Assembly: GCA_036897625.1 (NCBI GenBank)
Contig: JAYMTA010001378.1
Coordinates: 1-20,283, forward strand
Source: Pelargonium cotyledonis
Taxonomy: Eukaryota > Streptophyta > Magnoliopsida > Geraniales > Geraniaceae
DNA: 20,283 nt
Direction: 5' to 3'
In this document: in pieces, positions 10,801 to 19,750 of the stretch
Layout of the letters: the number at the start of each line of letters is the position of its first letter
Position numbering within the stretch: the first letter of the stretch is position 1
The notes under the pieces: generated by a model
The model's database searches: none
The model's input: only the letters and a program-made list of their open reading frames with translations
Told to the model about the DNA's origin: nothing
Translations under genes and position numbers: made by a program

Positions 10801-10989
10801 ATCATGTAGCAGATGATGACAACAGTTCACTTATCAAGATTTTAAAGCTGCTGAAAACAAAAACTGAAATTGTGATTAATGCTACCTAAAAAATTATAAG
10901 TCCTTCAACGACTCACAAGATGTCACGTGGCAGGGCCAAAATACTCGGATCGTGCAGCTTGGGCCCTGCAAATTCAAGAACCGACCTTG

Positions 10990-11384
10990 TCTCTCAGCGA
11001 GCCCAATCTCTCAGTGTCAGTGAGCTCAATCTCTCAGCGAGCTCAATCTCTCAGCAAGCTCAATTTCTCAGCGAGCTCAATTTCTCAGTGAGCTCAAACT
11101 CTCAGCATGCTGAATCTCTAAGCGAGCTCAATCTCTCAGCGAGCTCAATCTCTCAGCGAGCCCAATCTCTCAGCGAGCTCAATCTGTCAGTGAGCTCAAT
11201 CTCTCAGCGAGCTCAATCTCTCAGCAAGCTCAACCTCTCAGCGAGCTCAATTTCTCAGTGAGCTCAAACTCTCAGCATGCTGAATCTCTAAGCGAACTCA
11301 ATCTCTCAGCGAGCTCAATCTCTCAGCGAACTCAATCTCTCAACGAGCTTAATCTCTCAGCGAGCTCAGTCTCTCAGCGAGCTT
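10990..11384 (+). repeat. 17-bp tandem array (about 23 units) in the LTR
   Basis: The unit is GAGCTCAATCTCTCAGC with scattered substitutions, about 395 bp in all. A longer pattern is visible: the distinctive variant CTCAGCATGCTGAATCTC occurs at 11101 and 11271, exactly 170 bp (10 units) apart, with matching variants before it. So blocks of ten units were themselves duplicated. Degenerate copies of the same unit occur inverted at 1-60. It lies in the LTR's U3, upstream of the TATA box. The 113-codon frame through it (Ser/Leu/Gln-rich) is a by-product of the repeat. Confidence 0.95.
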
Positions 11385-11552
11385 TAAGACTTGGACAAAA
11401 TTTCACTAAGTATGGAAAACACTTCTAAAGGACCATACAAATCCAAGAACGCCCATAAAACGCACCAAATAATATTTTTCTAAGGGTTCGGAGGCAAATC
11501 TGGGCTAAAAAATAGCTTCAGCAATGAAATTGGAGCAGATATAATCCCCCAT

Positions 11553-11707
11553 CAGCAAAATGAGAATAAGGCTATTCTCCCAACAGCAAAATAGGGATAA
11601 GGCTATTCTCTCAGCAGCAAAATAGGGATAAGGATGTCCTCCTAGTAGCAAAACAAGAGTAAAGCTATCCCCCTACCAACAAAATGAGGATATGGTTGTT
11701 CCTCTAG
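11553..11707 (+). repeat. 31-bp tandem array, 5 units, in the LTR
   Basis: Five consecutive units of exactly 31 bp begin CAGCAAAAT or TAGCAAAAC/CAACAAAAT and contain a GGATAAGGCTATTC-like core. Units two and three are nearly identical; the outer ones are more diverged. No coding meaning is seen. Confidence 0.92.
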
Positions 11708-11721
11708 TAAAATCTGCCAGT

Positions 11722-11932
11722 GCGGGGCGCCGCGGCGCCCAGCTCCACACCGCGGCTTCACCTAGGCCAAAATCACTTCGTGTGTTGGCCTCCAAATGCG
11801 TCTCCACGCCATGGCGCCCAGCTCCACACCATGGCGCCCAGATCCACGCCGCGGCGCCAAGCCTCCACGTCGCGGCCTCACCTAGGCTAAAATCACTTCG
11901 TGTGTTGGCCTCCAAATGCCTCCCAAACGGCT
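11722..11932 (+). repeat. GC-rich block with 120-bp tandem duplication in the LTR
   Basis: This is a CpG-rich island in otherwise AT-rich DNA. The segment CCTAGGCCAAAATCACTTCG plus the following TGTGTTGGCCTCCAAATGC occurs at 11761 and again at 11881, exactly 120 bp apart. Within it a shorter unit of about 20 bp, centred on GGCGCC (GGCGCCCAGCTCCACACC and variants), is repeated about four times. It lies upstream of the TATA box, so it may be a U3 regulatory region; that is inference. Confidence 0.88.
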
Positions 11933-12460
11933 CTTTTCCACGCCGGATGATGTGCAATGTTCCTGGACACTGTAACAAGGCTAATCCAAGGCCTAGACAT
12001 CACCAAGTCACCTCTAAGACACACCAACAAGCTTCTACAAGCATACAAACTTCAAAGGTCCCAAAGCCATGCTTTGCAAGCCTTAGCTAATGAAAGACCT
12101 AGCAAGCATACTAGCCTCAAGGACATGCATTCTCTAAGCTTCCAAGCACTCATGACTATTCCTCTCATGGTAGTAGTTCACAAAGAGTCGTGACAAACTC
12201 AAACACACAACCATGCATCTTTGGCTAAGCTTCACAAGGCATGGGCTCACCTAAGGTTCATGGAAAGACAAGACCAAGTCTATACACATGGGCAACATGT
12301 TCAAGACCAAAAAGCCCAACATCCTAAAAGGGCTAAAGAATAGTAGGAAGTCAAGTGAGTCATTTGGACTTTTAAGAACCAAATGGGCTAAGATGAGCTT
12401 CAATTCTCCACTGACTAATCACAATGCAACAAGTGGCGCAAGGTGGTGGTAAGTTTTCCC

Positions 12461-12468
12461 TATAAATA
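12461..12468 (+). promoter_or_regulatory. TATA box of the LTR promoter
   Basis: TATAAATA in a CCC..CCCCCC context, about 420 bp before the LTR end and followed by a CT-rich leader (12520-12580). This is a good fit to a plant LTR promoter. Transcription would start near 12490-12500 (inferred). Confidence 0.7.
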
Positions 12469-12698
12469 CCCCCCTCTTCCAAATGGAAAGGGGTTCACAA
12501 CTTGGTTCACAATTTCACTTCTCATTTTCATTGCATTTGAGAGCTTCTCTTTCTAAAAGCTTTCTCTCTCTAGAAAAGCTAGTGTTCACCAAACAAGAAC
12601 TTACTCTCATGTCCGAGGCGGAGTCCTCGTAACACAACCCCAGGTGCTTCGTTCTTTTGGTGTGTTTTCCTTACGCAGGTGATAGGTTCCAAGACTCC

Positions 12699-12718
12699 AA
12701 GCAAGCAAGCAAGCAAGC
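12699..12718 (+). repeat. (AAGC)5 microsatellite in the LTR
   Basis: Five perfect AAGC units. A second simple tract with AAGCAC/ACAAGC words follows at 12775-12822. Confidence 0.9.
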
Positions 12719-12826
12719 CAAAGGAAATTGGAAAATAGAACCTTAGGCTAGAAACTTTGACTTGGAGAATAAGAAAGCACAAGCACAAACATAAGCACAA
12801 GCACAAGCAACAACAAACACAAGAAA

Positions 12827-12832
12827 AATAAA
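12827..12832 (+). terminator. AATAAA polyadenylation signal near the LTR 3' end
   Basis: AATAAA about 50 bp before the LTR 3' end, the usual place for the R/U5 polyadenylation signal of a plant LTR element. It is a single short motif, so support is only positional. Confidence 0.45.
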
Positions 12833-12889
12833 GTACATATGCTAAGGTGTGATCGCGTTGACTGAAAGTCAAAACGAGCATACCAGTTT

Positions 12890-12907
12890 TGGTTCCATTG
12901 CTGGGAA
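12890..12907 (+). other. Decayed primer binding site, tRNA-Asp type
   Basis: TGGTTCCATTGCTGGGAA, preceded by TTT. It matches 13 of 18 positions of TGGCGCCGTTGCCGGGGA, the complement of the 3' end of plant tRNA-Asp used by Athila and some Tat-lineage elements. Four of the five differences are C-to-T or G-to-A changes, as expected from decay of methylated cytosines. Its position nine bases after the inferred LTR end supports both calls. Confidence 0.72.
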
Positions 12908-12957
12908 AGATTTGAAAGCCATGTTCCCCTAACCATTGTACGGCAAGTGAATACACA

Positions 12958-14912
12958 ATGGCTCCTCTATGCCGCAAGAGAGCCCACACTAGGCGCACAA
13001 GCTCATGCCTTGGAAAGGAGCGCAACGCTCCTTTTCCTCACACTAGCCAAAGCCAAGCAAGAGGGATTGTTTCACTTTCAGCAGGACCCAATGCATCAAG
13101 GGAGAGGCTCCACTCTCCAACATTGCTCACTCAGGGCCAGTTGAGAAATCAAAGAAACTCATACATTCACCACCATCCTTTGGTAAATGAAGAGTTGAAA
13201 TCCCATGGAGACTTACCACCATGGTACCTCGATGCAACACGCACTACTCCTCATGTCTTGCCTTTTGCCCAACAAGGCATCTCTTTGGTTACCCAGACTC
13301 ATTAAGGCCTGCATCATAAATATGAAGACATGCGTAGGAAGAGGCCCATTTCTTCCTATGTCCCTTAAAGCTCTGAAAATGAAGAGACAAGTAAGGAGGA
13401 CTCCATCTTTTCCTACACCCCTGGCAAGGCTCAAGATCTAGAATGGCGCTGGCCTACAGACCTGTAGCTCTTTAATGCTCCTCCCAGGACAGAGGCAATG
13501 GTCACCACTACAACAAAAATGTGAGGGAAGCCCAAGACTTAAGTCTCTCTATCCATGAACAAAATGGTTTGGGTGAAGACAGCAACCACCCAACCATTAA
13601 AGAAGTGCAATCTTTCCTCCAAGAGTCAGGTGGACTCCATCCACCCTTTGGTGATCCTCAGAATCACCAAGGTCAAAGGATACAAGTTCCTCCACCCTTA
13701 GCTCAGCAAGGCAACGCGCCCCTAGGAACATAACTCCTCGTCTCAATGCAACACCTTGTTCATTAATCTGAGCATCCTAGTTTAAGTGCTCTCCAAACAA
13801 TCATGAGTAACATGGCAGCCGCCCAACAATTGGTCACATCAATGGCTCTACATCCCTTAGGAGTGGGAATGACCCCTTTCACACGCCCACCTCTCAATCC
13901 TCAAAGGTCACCTCCAGCTCCTACTGGACTCTCTTCTAAGCTACTCAAAGCCATCCAAGAACAAGTAGCAGTCACTCTCACCGCAGTGTTCACTTAACTT
14001 GCTTCAGGCGACATGGAGCCCATGGCACCATACATAGTGCCACCACCTCCACCTTCCTACACAATGAAAACTTACAAAATGAGCTTAAGCCCTGTCCTTG
14101 CAGCCTCCAAACTAACTCACATGGAAGTTGGAAGCCACTCCACTAAGAGAAAGAGAGAGTCTCCTCAAGTAACAAAAGAAGAAGCTTCTCTGCGTGACCC
14201 TCCCATTGAAAGGATGCAAGGAGAAATTGAAGAGCTCAAGAAGGCACTTGCTACCAAGGAAAAGATCATACAAGAAGGCACATATGCACCCATTCTCACC
14301 ACCCTTGTCCATGCTAAGACAAGCGAAGATAAGAAGGGCAAGGCAAATAATTATGCTGCTACTCCAGCACCTCAGCCCAGAGGCCTTAAGGTTATCTCCT
14401 CATAAGTGCGTCGTATTCCTCTCAACACCACTTACTAGGAGGTGTGTGACTATATGCTGACCCATGAGGGATTCAAACCTTTTATGATCACCCCAGACAA
14501 AACCTATGGCAACCGTCAACATGAGTATTGCAACCTCCATAAATGTCATGGACATAACATTGAAAAATGTTATTACTTAGCCCACAATGTGGAGCGCCTG
14601 ATGAGCATGGGGTGTCTAGCTCAATTCAAAGCCAAGGGTGGATAGGCTGAGCATAAAAGAGAACCCGTGAAGAAGAAAGGAAAGGCTATAAACCATACCC
14701 CTTGGAGCATGAAGAAGAACAAGACCTCGCATGTAGAGCCCTACTCCTATGACAAGATGATGGAGACCGTAGCGCAAGGGACTAACCCCTTAACTGTGAA
14801 GAACAAGGCGTCAAAGGGCAAGACTAACCTCCCCTCAGGAACAAGAAAGAGTCTATCTTATCTCCTTCCTAAGAACTCAAGACCCTCCTCTCATCATCAA
14901 GGTGGAAGATGA
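12958..14912 (+). pseudogene. gag: gag-like gene of the LTR element, broken by stops
   Basis: A start in good plant context (CACAATGGC, 12958) lies 50 bp after the primer site. Frame 1 runs through TAA stops to about 13500 (HHKYEDMRRKRPISSYVP region). Coding character then moves to frame 3, open from 13476 to 14912 except for stops at 13731, 13764, 13995, 14403, 14436 and 14643, all TAA or TAG that could derive from Gln codons. Near the end (about 14545-14590) is CNLHKCHGHNIEKC, a C-x2-H-x3-GH-x4-C knuckle typical of plant gypsy gag, followed by AHNVERLMSMGCLAQF, the usual ERLIxxGxLxxF-type continuation. A Lys-rich tail follows. A Pro-rich stretch and a short coiled coil (about 14205-14270) precede the knuckle. 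The capsid core (W..P..I..W..L...F) was not recognised. Product in life: particle protein packaging the RNA. Confidence 0.68.
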
Positions 14913-15706
14913 AGATTAAGAATAAGAGCTTGAATAGAGGGAAAAACATGAAGACAAGTGAAATATGTAGCCCTAGTGAGGCAAAAAATAACACTTGTAA
15001 AACTTTCTTCAAGATGAAATGAAAAACCTTTGTTATCAACTCTTGTATAACAACTGAGACTTATTTTCAAACAAATAACGAGTGATCTTCTAACGAGACC
15101 CCAAGAAAATGCAATAATCTAGGATTCAACCCCTCACCTACTAAGAGGAATAAAACCTACGCCTACAGGAGTCATCTCCTAAGTCGAAGTACGAAAGACT
15201 TCAGGGCAAGCCTCTCAAAAGCTCACTCTCTCTGGTCTCTAATAAGCCTAGCAAGGGGGGAAAAATGAACCTTCCTCCCAACTACAACTGAACTTCCAGC
15301 TCTAGCATAACTTCCAAGCTCTGGCAGAGCACTTAGATCCAGTAGAGCTCCCAGCTCTAGCAAAGTTCCCAGCTCCAGCAATGCACCACCACTCCTCCGT
15401 TCAAAATACTTTGTCAGGCCCTCGGACCCTATTACTCCTCACGGCACACGCCTTTGATTTCCAACAAAACAAAACAAGCAAAGGACTAGAACTTGGTCCT
15501 ACACTAGCAAAGAAGACAGAGACCGTGCCTGCTGGGCCGCCTTCCTCGAAGAAGGCCAGGAAAGCTTTAAACTCCAGCTCCTTGGCCACAAAACATAAGG
15601 CTACAAGGGGCAAGGTGTGCGACACTTAGCCATCACCTTCAAGACACATGTTTACCCTCGAAAGAAGCAACACTTCAACTATGTACATAATTCAATCTCG
15701 TACAGG
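14913..15706 (+). other. Non-coding spacer where pol would be expected
   Basis: No protease (DTG/DSG), RT (YxDD), RNase H or integrase motif is visible on either strand. A minor imperfect repeat of CCAGCTCTAGCA-like words lies at 15287-15385. An 82-codon plus-strand frame (15381-15629) is Lys/Ser/Ala-rich with no recognised domain and is probably not a gene. Confidence 0.6.
15287..15385 (+). repeat. Imperfect short repeat of CCAGCTCTAGCA words
   Basis: Words such as CTTCCAGCTCTAGCA, CTTCCAAGCTCTGGCA, CTCCCAGCTCTAGCA and TTCCCAGCTCCAGCA recur at irregular spacing of about 18-36 bp. It looks like a decayed tandem repeat. Confidence 0.65.
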
Positions 15707-16672
15707 TGTGCAGCGCAGCTCACGCCATCAAGCCTAGCTCACAACAGGTCACATGCCCATGCTAGGTACTTATCCTCCAAAGGGATGACACCGCAACAAG
15801 CTTAGCTTACAACAGGTCACACTCCCATGCTAAGTACTTATCGTAAGAAGGAAAAGTGCAGCTCATGCCATCAAGCTTAGCTTACAATGGGTCACACTCC
15901 CATGCTAAGTACTTCTCCTCGAAAGGGACTTCACAACTCCAAGCTTGGCTTACAATTGGTCACACGCCCTTGCTAGGTACTTGTCCTCGAAAGGGACGTC
16001 ACAACTCTAAGCCTGGCTCACAACGGGTCACACGCCCATGCTAGGTACTTGTCCTTGAAAGGGACGTCACAACTCCAATCCTGCCTCACAACGGGTCACA
16101 CGCCCATGCTAGGTACTTGTCCTCGAAAGGGACGTAACAACTCCAAGCCTGGCTCACAACGGGTCGCATGCCCATGCTAGGTTCTTATCCTCAAAAGGGA
16201 CGTCACAACTTTAACCCTGGCTCACAACGGGTCACATGCCCATGCTAGGTACTTGTCTTCTGAAGGGATGGCGCAAAATCAAGCTTAGTTTACAATGGGT
16301 CACACTCCCATGCTAGGCACTCATCCTCGGAGGGGATTGCATAATATCAAACTTAGCTCACAACGGGTAACATGCCCATGCTAGGTACTTGTCCTCGAAA
16401 GGGATGTCACAATGTCAAGCCTGGCTTACAACGGGTCACACACCCAGGCTAGGAATTTATCCTCAGAAGGGATGGCACCACAAAAAACTTAGTTGACAAC
16501 GGGTCACATGCCCATGCTAGGTACCTATCCTCGGAAGGGATGATACAGTAACAAACTTAGCTTACAATGGGTCACATCCTCATGCTAAGCGTGTGTCTTA
16601 AGAAGGGGCTACGCAATATCATTCCTAGCTCACAACGGGTCACACGCCCATGCTAAACGCCTAACCAAGTAA
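15707..16672 (+). repeat. 68-bp satellite-like tandem array, 14 units
   Basis: The landmark GGTC(A) recurs at 15747, 15815, 15890, 15958, 16026, 16094, 16162, 16230, 16298, 16366 (GGTA), 16434, 16502, 16570 and 16638. The step is 68 bp every time except one step of 75. The core of each unit is GGTCACACGCCCATGCTAGG, then TACTTGTCCTCGAAAGGGACG and a more variable CAACTCCAAGCCTGGCTCACAACG part. Period 68 is not a multiple of three, so short frames through it are meaningless. Satellite-like arrays inside internal regions are known for Tat-lineage elements. Confidence 0.96.
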
Positions 16673-16702
16673 AGGAAGACGTATCTTATAATGTGAATTC
16701 AG

Positions 16703-16998
16703 GCTCAGAACTCCTAGTGTGTGAAGCCAAGCTCAACACTCCTAGAGTGTAAGGCCAGGCTAAGCACTCCTAGAGTGTGAGGCTAAGCTAAGCCCTCTTA
16801 GAGTACGAAGCTAGGCCCAACACTCCGAAAGTGTGGAGCTAGACTTAGCACTCCTAGAGTGTGAAGGCTAGGCTTAAAACTCCTGGAGTGTGAGGCTAGG
16901 CCCAACACTCTTAGAGTGTAAGGCTAGGCTCAGCACTCCTAGACGTGTGAAGCTATGCTTAACATTCTTGGAAAATGGAGCTAGGCTCAGCATTTAAA
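16703..16998 (+). repeat. 28-bp tandem array, about 10 units, with palindromic core
   Basis: Unit starts fall at 16709, 16737, 16765, 16793, 16821, 16849, 16878, 16906, 16934, 16963 and 16991, with steps of 28 or 29. The unit begins CACTCCTAGAGTGTGAGGCT and continues AGGCTCAG. CACTC...GAGTG is a near-palindrome, so each unit can form a short hairpin. It immediately follows the 68-bp array but is unrelated to it in sequence. Confidence 0.94.
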
Positions 16999-17389
16999 GA
17001 AGAACCTCAACTTACTAGGAGGGCAATGCTAGACCTCTAGCCTCCTTTTATCTCATAAAGAATGGACGTCACGCAAGACTCTACTCTAGTAGACATAAAC
17101 TATAACAAGGGATTCTGCAAATAAAATGAACCATACATTCAGCATACATCTAAGCAAACGCACATGCAAAAACAAGTTGTATACATAAAGAGTTCATACA
17201 TACTCCATGTACATCAAGTCCTCAAAGACACCCAAAACTGGGACCAAGTACAAAGTCTACTACTAGCAAAGCATAAAGTAAAAGATAAAGTATGACAAGC
17301 TCAAGGTGCAGCAAGCTATGCAGGGAGATCAAAATCATGGGGATCCTCCTTAGGCTCTGCCACCTTCGCAACACGATCCCTCAAACCTG
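16999..17389. other. Spacer; probable 3' UTR side of the antisense gene
   Basis: No coding frame or repeat is seen. Because the antisense gene ends at 17390, this stretch would hold its 3' UTR. Possible minus-strand polyadenylation signals cannot be singled out in this AT-rich DNA. Confidence 0.45.
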
Positions 17390-17917
17390 TCATCTCCATG
17401 CGAAGGCTACCGGGAGGGGAACACCTATGAGACGGTCGCAAGCACGAAGCCAATCCTCTCTAAGGTCCCAGCGAGCCTTATTAGACCAAATCTGTGCCTC
17501 AGTGGCATAAGTGTAACTAAAGACTCCTCGATACATGCCCTCGAAGGTCTTCGTCCAGTCAAGCCTCGGTGCCACCCTTGGAGTTGAGTCTCCGCGTCCC
17601 CTCCTATCAAACTCTTGTGTGTCTAGATACTCCTTTAGAGTAAAAGGGAACCAATAATGGAAAGGTCTCAGCTTGTGCTCGCAAGTAGAAGCAAGGAACC
17701 ACCTCTTCAGAATAGCTGGAGAAATCTCATCACCAGCAGCAATGCGCAGGATCTCATTCCTCCCCTGGGAACAGCCCTGGCAACACCTCTCGCCTAGTCT
17801 TCTAGCAAAATTAGGACTCCCCAGGTACTCATCAGTAATGGCTTGAAAATCCACAGATGGAGCAGCAGACTTGCCCTTCTCAAGGCTGGTCTTAAGAGCT
17901 GCAACCTCTTCCTGAAT

Positions 17918-18117
17918 CTGAAAAAAGATATGGAAACTCAATAAGCATATATGAAATAACAAACAAGCAAAAGAAACAGAAATAGAACACTTCAACAAAC
18001 TCCAAGTTTCTCGAATCTAACCCAGGCATGCGTTACAGTGAAGTAAAAACTACACTTAGGCATGAAGCAACAAAATAGTAAAAGTGGCTAAATATCCTGT
18101 GAGAATCACAAAGAGAC
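17918..18117 (-). other. Probable last intron of the antisense gene (about 200 bp)
   Basis: The acceptor CATATCTTTTTTCAG|ATTCAGG is excellent and is followed at once by coiled-coil coding (IQEEVAALKT). The donor is less clear: TTCCAG|GTCTCT at 18118/18117 is the nearest candidate to the end of coding character, but its phase does not match the next exon. Either a further frameshift or another donor is needed. Confidence 0.55.
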
Positions 18118-18145
18118 CTGGAAGTCTTCTTCAAATTCGAATAGG

Positions 18146-18394
18146 AAGCATCAGTAGCCTTCCTCTAATTAGAAGCCTCCTGCAAAGTCTGATCCAAGTC
18201 AGCCACCCTGGGCCTAGAGGCCCTCAAAGAAGCTGTAGAAACCTCACCCTACCTAGATGCCTCCTGCTAGGCCAACTCAAGTCTAGCCACCTTGGCCTTA
18301 GAAGCTCTCAAAAGGGCTGTAGAAGCCTCACTCTGCTCAGTCTCCCCAGTCAAGGCTAGCTCCAAACTAACAACTCTAGCCTGGGATGTGTCCA
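18146..18394 (-). repeat. 84-bp (28-codon) repeat in the coiled-coil exon
   Basis: GCTGTAGAA plus flanking CTC/GCC context recurs at 18232 and 18316 (plus strand), 84 bp apart. A third, more diverged copy lies toward 18150. In protein this is EASTALLRAS / EVSTASLRAS spaced by 28 residues, that is four heptads. This suggests a coiled coil that lengthened by duplication. Confidence 0.75.
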
Positions 18395-18804
18395 GTGCCT
18401 CTTGAAAGGCCTTCATCTCATGCTCTAAGGTCTCACATCCTGCCTTGAGATCAGACTTCTCTCTCTCCATGTCCCTTAGGCACTCCTCATGAGCTCTGAT
18501 CAAGAACTCTCGCTCACCCTGGAAACCCTCCTTCAAGAAGGCGATCTCAGAAGCATGAGCCTTATCCACAGAAGCACTCTCCTGAAGGTCTCTCTCTAAA
18601 GAGGCGGCAATAACGTTGATCATCCCCTCTCTCAATAAGGCAATCTCCCTCTCATGAGCCCCTACATGGAGACAAACGATCATCATGCGCCCCGACTAAG
18701 ATAGAAATCTCCTCATCTTGCTTCTTCAGCTCTGCAGTAAGCTTCTCTGTCATATCATAGCGATGGTTGAGCTCAACATGAACAACTCTCTTAGCTCGCT
18801 CAAC

Positions 18805-18904
18805 CTACGATACGCAACACATGAAGAAGAAGCTAACACTAATCTATGAAAACGACGTGTAACTTATGAAAATTAAAAAATAAAAGCGCAACACACAAAC
18901 TTAC
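18805..18904 (-). other. Intron 1 of the antisense gene (100 bp)
   Basis: The donor is GCATT|GTAAGT, a full plant consensus. The acceptor is a T-rich tract, then GTATCGTAG|GTTGAG. Removing it joins LLELARGICI to VERAKRVVHVELNHRYD in the same frame (phase 0). Without splicing, the frame runs into stops. Confidence 0.75.
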
Positions 18905-19478
18905 AATGCAAATGCCTCGAGCTAGCTCTAGCAGGGGGCGATAGGATATGAAACCAGGCTCATCTGCATCTCTATCTGATGATGCTAGAACCTGGGGCTC
19001 TCCATCATCAACCTCAGCAAAATTAGCAGCAGTGTCACTAGGTGAAGAAATGCCAAGCCTGCGATAAGACCTAACCATACGGCGTGCCGGCTCAACTACA
19101 GGAGCCACATCCAAAGGTAATGTATTCCCCTCTGGGGACATGGTCATAGTAGCACCTCCTAACCCAGAACCCTCACCGCTAAGAGTGACATGCATAACAG
19201 AAAAAGTACAAGCTCTGTTAGGAGATGGCCTCTTAGCTAGAGGCTCATCCTCAGGCAATCTCACTAACCCATCCTCTAAGTCAGGAGTCCATAATCTCTT
19301 GCCTCCTATAGTCTCAAAAAATCCTCACTGGGGCAAATTAGTAGATTTGGGAGTAGGAGAGCTCAATCTAAAAGCACCAGAAGAAGGAGATATCTCAGTG
19401 AACAACTCCTCAACAGTAGGAAACATCATCTCAGCTGTGATCTCCTACCTAGATATCATAAAAGACCTTGCTAACCCT

Positions 19479-19750
19479 CCAATCTCAACAGACCTCCCAA
19501 TCTCAGCTAACCCTCCAGGCTCAACAAGATCCTCAATCTCAGCTGACTCTCCAGGCTCAGCAAGCTCCCCAATCTCAGCTGACTCTCCAGGCTCAGTAAG
19601 CTCCCCAATCTCAGCTGATCCTCCAAGCTCAGTAAGCTCTCCAATCTCATCTGACCCTCTAGGCTCAATAAGATCTTTGACCTCAGCAGGCTCCCTAATC
19701 TCAATAGACACGCCAATCACTACTGACCCTCCAGCCTCAGCTAACACCTT
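19479..19750 (-). repeat. 36-bp (12-codon) repeats made of 18-bp halves in the antisense gene
   Basis: On the plus strand AATCTCAGCT-type words recur at 19499, 19535, 19571, 19607 and 19643, then as GACCTC at 19679, always 36 bp apart, with an 18-bp half-step at 19697. In the antisense product they spell acidic Ser-Ala-Glu-Ile-Gly-Glu-Leu units alternating with Glu-Pro-Gly. Because 36 is a multiple of three, the opposite strand is open too (19140-19772); that is a shadow. Confidence 0.9.

Larger units (their letters stand above)
9775..10879. other. AT-rich unique DNA between LINE-C and the LTR element
   Basis: This is the right half of the unique DNA split by LINE-C. It is mostly AT-rich without a supported gene. 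It contains a (TA)8 microsatellite at 10071-10086 and a less AT-rich patch at about 10617-10800 that may be the remains of a minus-strand exon (listed separately). It ends at the start of the LTR (TG at 10880). The five bases ATTAA at 10875-10879 would be the left target-site copy of the LTR element. Confidence 0.6.
10880..12880 (+). repeat. 5' LTR, about 2.0 kb
   Basis: The left border is set by the inverted related copy at 1-176, where similarity also stops at TGCTACC. The right border is inferred from the 4-bp inverted end pair TGCT (10880) / AGCA (12877-12880) and the primer site nine bases later. Inside are a 17-bp tandem array, a 31-bp array, a GC-rich duplicated block, a TATA box (12461), a CT-rich leader and an AATAAA (12827-12832). 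That is the expected U3-R-U5 order. The 3' border could be a few bases off (CA at 12884-12885 is an alternative). The second LTR of this element is outside the window, so identity between LTRs and insertion age cannot be judged. Confidence 0.75.

Noticed and set aside
10920..11261. 113-codon Ser/Leu/Gln-rich frame
   Set aside because: It is translation of the 17-bp tandem array, with no start context or recognisable domain.
12579..13025. Minus-strand 148-codon frame with Leu/Cys run
   Set aside because: It spans the LTR end and primer site. The Leu/Cys run comes from the AAGCAC simple repeat on the other strand.
13213..13434. Minus-strand 73-codon frame over gag
   Set aside because: It lies opposite the gag-like frame, which has the stronger coding evidence downstream (zinc knuckle).
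15707..16672. CRISPR-like regular repeats
   Set aside because: Units are contiguous 68-bp tandem copies with no unique spacers, and the context is a plant retrotransposon.
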